Shown here one piece after another: positions 7,084 to 9,762 of a stretch of DNA of 9,762 nt. The notes beneath the pieces were generated by a model. It searched no databases and was not told the DNA's origin. It saw nothing but the letters and a program-made list of their open reading frames with translations. The position numbers were made by a program, and so were the translations under genes. The DNA is taken from contig DASQXE010000059.1 of assembly GCA_035639875.1 (NCBI GenBank), positions 1-9,762 of the forward strand, written 5' to 3'. The stretch's first letter is position 1, and each line of letters starts with the position of its first letter. Source of the DNA: JAIBJP01 sp035639875. GTDB lineage: Bacteria > Actinomycetota > Thermoleophilia > Gaiellales > Gaiellaceae.

Positions 7084-7625
7084 GCGAAGGCAAGGTCTTC
7101 GGGCCGATCGACGTCGAGGCTCAGCCGCTCGTCGTCGAGCACGAAGGGTTCGATCCCCGCGCGCCGCGCGTGCTCGATGGTCTCCATCGCCGGAACTCCG
7201 AAGGACGGCGTGAAGCGCGCCGGATCTCGCAGCGCGAGCGCGTTGACGCCGCCGTCCAGCGCCGGCACGAGCGCGAGGGGGCGCGCTGAGCGGGCGAGCG
7301 TGTCGAGAGCTTCGGGCGCGGCGAGCGGGCAATCCGCCATCACGACGACCACACCACCCCCGCGAGCGCGCGGGTCGTCGAGTGCGAGTGCGATCGCCTC
7401 CGCGTGGCCGCGGCCGTCGTCCACGAGCACCTCGACACCTGCGGGCACCGCCTCCGGCTCCGGGGTCACGAGTAGCGTTCGCTCGATGGAGGACGCACCG
7501 TCGCACGCGGCGACCACCCGCCCGAGCATCTCGAGCGCGAGCCGCGCGCGCTCCTCAGCTGAGAGGACGGCGGCGAGCCGCGTCTTCGCACCGTCGAGCC
7601 CCTTGAACGGGACGATCGCGAGCAC
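7080..7625 (-). CDS. cofC: CofC/FbiD guanylyltransferase of F420 biosynthesis
   Basis: A 181-residue nucleotidyltransferase. The family joins GTP to 2-phospholactate, phosphoenolpyruvate or 3-phosphoglycerate, giving the activated donor used by CofD. Family features: VPFKGLDGAKTRL at the N-terminus (P6, K8, K14), VMADCPL (95-101) with the metal-binding Asp, GGVNALAL (125-132), FG at 142-143 and LDVDRPEDL (170-178). Which phospho-acid is used cannot be told from the sequence. The GTG at 7625 gives MLAIVPFKG, close to the usual start; the frame stays open upstream, but that part is a shadow of cofD. There is no Shine-Dalgarno site before it. The cofD ATG lies head to head, 3 bases away. It is first in a leftward operon with fbiC and the metallopeptidase. 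At 181 residues it is compact for the family, but no motif is missing. Confidence 0.93.
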   Translation of the reverse strand: MLAIVPFKGLDGAKTRLAAVLSAEERARLALEMLGRVVAACDGASSIERTLLVTPEPEAVPAGVEVLVDDGRGHAEAIALALDDPRARGGGVVVVMADCPLAAPEALDTLARSARPLALVPALDGGVNALALRDPARFTPSFGVPAMETIEHARRAGIEPFVLDDERLSLDVDRPEDLAFA

Positions 7626-7628
7626 GAC

Positions 7629-8543
7629 ATGAGCATACGTATCGCCGTGCTCGCCGGAGGGCTGGGCGGCTCGCGCTGCGTCGACGCGCTCGCGCGCGCG
7701 GCGGGGCCCGAAGCGGTCACCGCGATCGTGAACGTCGGTGACGACCTCGAGGCCTTCGGGCTGCACGTCTCTCCGGACCTGGACACCGTCCTCTACACGC
7801 TCGCTGGGCTCCTCGACGAACAGCGCGGGTGGGGAATACGTGACGACACGACCGACGCATTGGCCATCGTCGGACGCCTGGGCGGCTCGACGTGGTTCAC
7901 GCTCGGCGACCGTGACCTCGGCGTGCACCTGGTTCGCACCGAGCTCTTACGGCACGGCCACCCGCTGTCGTTCGTCTCGTCTCGGCTGGCGGAAGCGCTC
8001 GGCGTTCGGACGCCGCTCCTTCCCGCCACCGACGACCGGCTGCGGACGTGGATATCGACGCCTGATGGGGAGCTTCCCTTTCAGGAGTGGTACGTCCATC
8101 GGCGCCACGCGGACCGAGTGCTCGGCGTCCGCTTCGAAGGCGCCGACGAGGCTCAGCCGGCGCCGGGTGTCCTCGAGGCGATCGCGTCGGCCGACCTGGT
8201 CATCATTGCGCCGTCGAATCCATACGTGTCCATCTTCCCGATCCTCGCGGTGCGCGAAATCCGTAACGCCGTCGCCGCGCGCGGGGCGGTCGCGATCTCG
8301 CCGATAATCGACGGCAAGGCGCTGCGCGGGCCGCTTGCCGAGATGATGCAAGACCAGGGCGTGGGCGCGAGCCCGGCCGGCATCGCTGCCCTCTACGACG
8401 GGTTGGCGACCAGGATCGTCCTCGATCCCGCCGACGCCGCACAGGCCGAAGACATCCCGGGCGCAGTGATCTGCCCAATCGTGATGGCGGATCCCGATCA
8501 GCGAGCGGAGGTGGGACGCCAGCTCCTGGAGGCGCTCCTGTGA
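7629..8543 (+). CDS. cofD: CofD/FbiA phospho-acid transferase to Fo
   Basis: A 304-residue enzyme of the CofD family, which transfers the phospho-acid from the CofC-made GDP donor (LPPG or EPPG) onto Fo, giving F420-0 or dehydro-F420-0. Visible motifs: the N-terminal VLAGGLGGSR (7-16), IVNVGDD (33-39) with the paired Asp that bind metal/GDP donor, GWGIRDDT (68-74), TWFTLGDRDLG (88-98), APSNPYVSI (194-202) and ISPIIDGKALRGP (223-235). Its length is normal. The ATG at 7629 keeps the first beta strand (IRIAVLAGG); a GTG at 7647 would cut it. No Shine-Dalgarno site precedes it, and its upstream signals must lie within the cofC coding region. Its TGA (8541-8543) overlaps the npdG GTG. The glutamate ligase (cofE/fbiB), which often follows cofD, is replaced here by npdG. 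Confidence 0.96.
   Translation: MSIRIAVLAGGLGGSRCVDALARAAGPEAVTAIVNVGDDLEAFGLHVSPDLDTVLYTLAGLLDEQRGWGIRDDTTDALAIVGRLGGSTWFTLGDRDLGVHLVRTELLRHGHPLSFVSSRLAEALGVRTPLLPATDDRLRTWISTPDGELPFQEWYVHRRHADRVLGVRFEGADEAQPAPGVLEAIASADLVIIAPSNPYVSIFPILAVREIRNAVAARGAVAISPIIDGKALRGPLAEMMQDQGVGASPAGIAALYDGLATRIVLDPADAAQAEDIPGAVICPIVMADPDQRAEVGRQLLEALL
7632..7637 (-). promoter_or_regulatory. Possible -10 element for leaderless cofC transcript
   Basis: Read leftward, the sequence is TATGCT (TAnnnT type), 6 bases before the GTG of cofC. That places a transcription start at or next to the start codon, as in actinobacterial leaderless mRNAs, and would explain the missing ribosome site. It lies inside the first codons of cofD and overlaps the palindrome ATACGTAT (7635-7642). 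No -35 match was found. Weak evidence. Confidence 0.3.
8528..8532 (+). promoter_or_regulatory. Shine-Dalgarno site for npdG
   Basis: GGAGG inside the last codons of cofD, 7 bases before the GTG at 8540. It confirms the GTG start and shows that npdG can recruit ribosomes itself as well as by coupling. Confidence 0.8.
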
Positions 8544-9133
8544 TCGGAATCATCGGCGGCACCGGCGACTTCGGCCAGGGCCTCGCGGAACGCCTCCGTC
8601 GCATCGGCGAAGAGGTCGCGCTCGGCTCGCGGAACCCGCGCGACGGCTTCGTCTCGAACCGCGACGCCTGTCAACGCTCGGAGCTCGTCTTCCTGTCTAT
8701 TCCACCCGCCGGCGTGGAGGACATGTGCCGACAGCTCGCGGGCGACGTCCTGGGGAAGATCACCGTCAGCGTCGCAAGCCCGATCGTCTTTCGCGGCGGT
8801 GTGCCGGCCGCGGCCCCGGGCGAGATCTCCCTCGCCGAAACGGCTGCGCAAGCTGCTCCCGGAGCACGGTTGGTGGCCGGCTTTCACACCGTGAGCGCCC
8901 GGGCGCTCGCCCGCGCCGACGAGCCGCTTCGTGAAGACGTCCTTCTCTGCGGGGACGACGACGACGCGAAAAAGGTGGTCGCGCAACTCGCCGAGCGCCT
9001 CATCGAGGGCCGCGCCGTCGACGCGGGCCGGCTCGAGGTCGCGCGCTGGCTGGAGCCGTTGACCGCCGTCCTCCTGAACGTGAACCGCAACTACAAGGTC
9101 AATTCAGGAGTCAGAATCACGGGCCTCGGCTGA
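8540..9133 (+). CDS. npdG: NADPH-dependent F420 reductase (Fno/NpdG)
   Basis: A 197-residue Rossmann protein that moves hydride between NADPH and F420, supplying or recycling F420H2 in the cytoplasm. Motifs: GGTGDFGQGLAERL (6-19) for the dinucleotide, GSR (29-31) for the NADPH 2'-phosphate, FLSIPP (51-56), GFHTVSA (114-120), LLCGDDDDAKKVV (135-147), LDAG-like VDAGRLE (160-166) and the family-typical end LNVNRNYKVNSGVRITGL (179-196). The segment between GSR and FLSIPP is only about 19 residues. In archaeal Fno, from memory, it is nearly twice as long, so a helix after beta 2 seems reduced; this accounts for the short total length (family about 210-230). The frame and ends are otherwise intact. 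The start overlaps the cofD stop (GTGA) with its own ribosome site. A related F420-dependent oxidoreductase is less likely given the C-terminal match. Confidence 0.9.
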   Translation: MIGIIGGTGDFGQGLAERLRRIGEEVALGSRNPRDGFVSNRDACQRSELVFLSIPPAGVEDMCRQLAGDVLGKITVSVASPIVFRGGVPAAAPGEISLAETAAQAAPGARLVAGFHTVSARALARADEPLREDVLLCGDDDDAKKVVAQLAERLIEGRAVDAGRLEVARWLEPLTAVLLNVNRNYKVNSGVRITGLG

Positions 9134-9622
9134 TGGCCTCACCGTAGCGGCCGATCGCCACTCGGGAGAGATTTCCGTCTTCGTGCGCGCCCTCTACGAA
9201 GGGCTGACGACGCCGCCGGTCTTCTGGCCGCTTCTCCTCTTGGTCCGCGCGCGGGTTCGCCTTTGCTGGTCGCCCGGCGGACGGGATCGCCCTGATCGAC
9301 GAAGTCATCGAGATCACGGGTGACGCCAATCGCTTGTATCCCGAGTTCGCGTTGCTCCGAGGTGACCTGCTCCTGATCGGGCCGGCGCCGCCGGCGCCGA
9401 ATCTCTCTACCAGCGCTCGTTCGACGTCGCGGAAGATCTGGAAGCTCGATGCCCCAGCTGCGAGCGGCAACGAGGCTGGCTCGCCTCTGGCGGCGCCGGG
9501 AGGCAGCGGGACGGGGCCGACATGCTGCGCGACGTCTTCGAGAAGTTCACCGAGGGTTTCGACACCCCAATCTCGCCCAGGCTCGTGCGGTCCTCAGTGA
9601 GGTGGATGCTCGGGTCATCTGA
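9134..9622 (+). pseudogene. Decayed 3' remnant of a TPR-type ATPase/cyclase regulator
   Basis: No single frame is open here, but a continuous protein can be read by switching frames. Pieces: VRALYEGLTTPPVFWPLL (from about 9183, frame of 9183), GFAFAGRPADGIALIDEV then ANRLYPEFALLRGDLLL (about 9253-9375, frame of 9301), LYQRSFDVAEDLEA (from 9405), MPQLRAATRLARLWRR (from 9449), DMLRDVFEKFTEGFDTP (from about 9519) and NLAQARAVLSEVDARVI ending at TGA 9620-9622. In order, these resemble the C-terminal TPR region of large actinobacterial proteins that carry a class III cyclase domain, an AAA-type ATPase and TPRs. Five frame switches are needed (near 9243, 9395, 9447, 9510 and 9570). The cyclase and ATPase parts are absent: npdG ends exactly where the remnant becomes readable. 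The 5' limit is uncertain. Family assignment is by recognition from memory. Confidence 0.75.
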
Positions 9623-9694
9623 CGGCCGGCTTGGGTTTCGGCGTAGCCGCTTCCCTATTTGCGCGTGCAAGCGCGAGGAGTAGGGTCTTGACCG
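9623..9694 (+). promoter_or_regulatory. Leader of the zinc-ribbon gene
   Basis: This 72-base spacer holds a GAGGAG (9675-9680) rather far from the ATG (14 bases) and an AGGG (9682-9685) at better spacing (9 bases). The hexamer TAGGGT (9681-9686), 8 bases before the ATG, could instead be a -10 element of a leaderless transcript. A weak 5-bp hairpin (CGGCT 9627-9631 with AGCCG 9645-9649) lies upstream and lacks a T-run. None is decisive. Confidence 0.35.
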
Positions 9695-9762
9695 ATGACC
9701 TGCCCGGCATGCGGCGCTGAGAACAAGGCGGGCCGCAAATTCTGCTCCCGCTGCGGAGCCGC
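9695..9762 (+). CDS. Zinc-ribbon-headed protein, N-terminal fragment (probable cyclase/ATPase regulator)
   Basis: Only the first 22 residues are in the window; the frame is open to the last base. They read as a double CxxC zinc ribbon: C3-P-A-C6-G-A-E-N, ten residues, then C17-S-R-C20-G-A. This N-terminal ribbon is characteristic of large actinobacterial proteins that continue into a class III adenylate/guanylate cyclase domain, an AAA ATPase and TPRs. The pseudogene just upstream looks like the tail of such a protein, which supports this assignment. Short zinc-ribbon proteins of other kinds can begin the same way, so what follows must be checked in the flanking sequence. The ATG at 9695 puts the first ribbon cysteine at residue 3, the usual arrangement. 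Confidence 0.65.
   Translation, partial: MTCPACGAENKAGRKFCSRCGA

Noticed and set aside
7084..7506. 141-codon upstream extension of fbiC
   Set aside because: Extremely Arg-rich and out of frame within cofC. The ATG at 7083 with its ATGA overlap starts just before the conserved VVTYSPKVFIPLT.
6088..7632. 514-codon plus-strand open frame
   Set aside because: It is antisense to fbiC and cofC. It is Arg/Ala/Ser-rich with no motifs, as expected from GC-rich codon bias on the complementary strand.
7058..7849. 14-base exact repeat GAATACGTGACGAC (near 7060 and near 7836)
   Set aside because: It occurs once in the fbiC start region and once in cofD, encoding unrelated peptides on opposite strands. 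A 14-base match is not surprising by chance in about 10 kb.
9117..9470. 117-codon minus-strand open frame over the pseudogene
   Set aside because: It overlaps the npdG end and the remnant antisense. The protein evidence is on the plus strand and this frame shows no domain.
1..9762. CRISPR arrays, tRNA/rRNA genes, insertion sequences, phage genes or attachment sites
   Set aside because: I saw no regularly spaced repeats, cloverleaf-like tRNA ends, transposase motifs or integrase genes on either strand.

Overview
The window is GC-rich and almost wall-to-wall coding, with GTG starts, 4-bp start/stop overlaps and a coenzyme F420 gene set. This points to an actinobacterial chromosome. The F420 genes, together with a zinc-ribbon/AAA/TPR cyclase-type family at the right end, would fit Thermoleophilia (Gaiellales-like) best. 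That placement is inference from gene content and base composition; nothing here fixes a genus.

Left part (1-3841). The window opens inside a multi-pass membrane protein (probably the C-terminal part of a GT-C/GT39-like glycosyltransferase). It is followed after 7 bases by a complete D-hydantoinase/dihydropyrimidinase with every metal ligand present. A membrane-anchored CapA-type metallophosphatase homologue lies tail to tail with the hydantoinase, one base apart. A short inverted-repeat-rich spacer (3597-3666) separates its start from a divergent 56-residue membrane protein.

Central part (3842-9133) is an F420 block in two divergent arms whose start codons are only 3 bases apart (7625 and 7629). 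The leftward arm is cofC, then fbiC (a CofG-CofH fusion, Fo synthase), then a predicted exported zinc metallopeptidase, joined by ATGA and GTGA overlaps. The rightward arm is cofD, then an NADPH:F420 reductase (npdG/fno), joined by a GTGA overlap. Together these genes would make the deazaflavin Fo (FbiC), activate the phospho-acid side chain (CofC), join the two (CofD) and reduce the cofactor with NADPH (NpdG). The glutamate ligase CofE/FbiB is not in the window.

Right end (9134-9762). Directly after npdG is a decayed 3' remnant of a TPR-type ATPase/cyclase regulator, readable only by switching frame five times. About 70 bases later an apparently intact gene starts with a double-CxxC zinc ribbon and runs off the window; it is probably a relative of the decayed one.

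I did not find a wholly new system. The most unusual points are the head-to-head F420 arms with no intergenic space, the metallopeptidase translationally coupled to Fo synthase, the shortened nucleotide-binding region of NpdG, and the pseudogene beside a likely relative.
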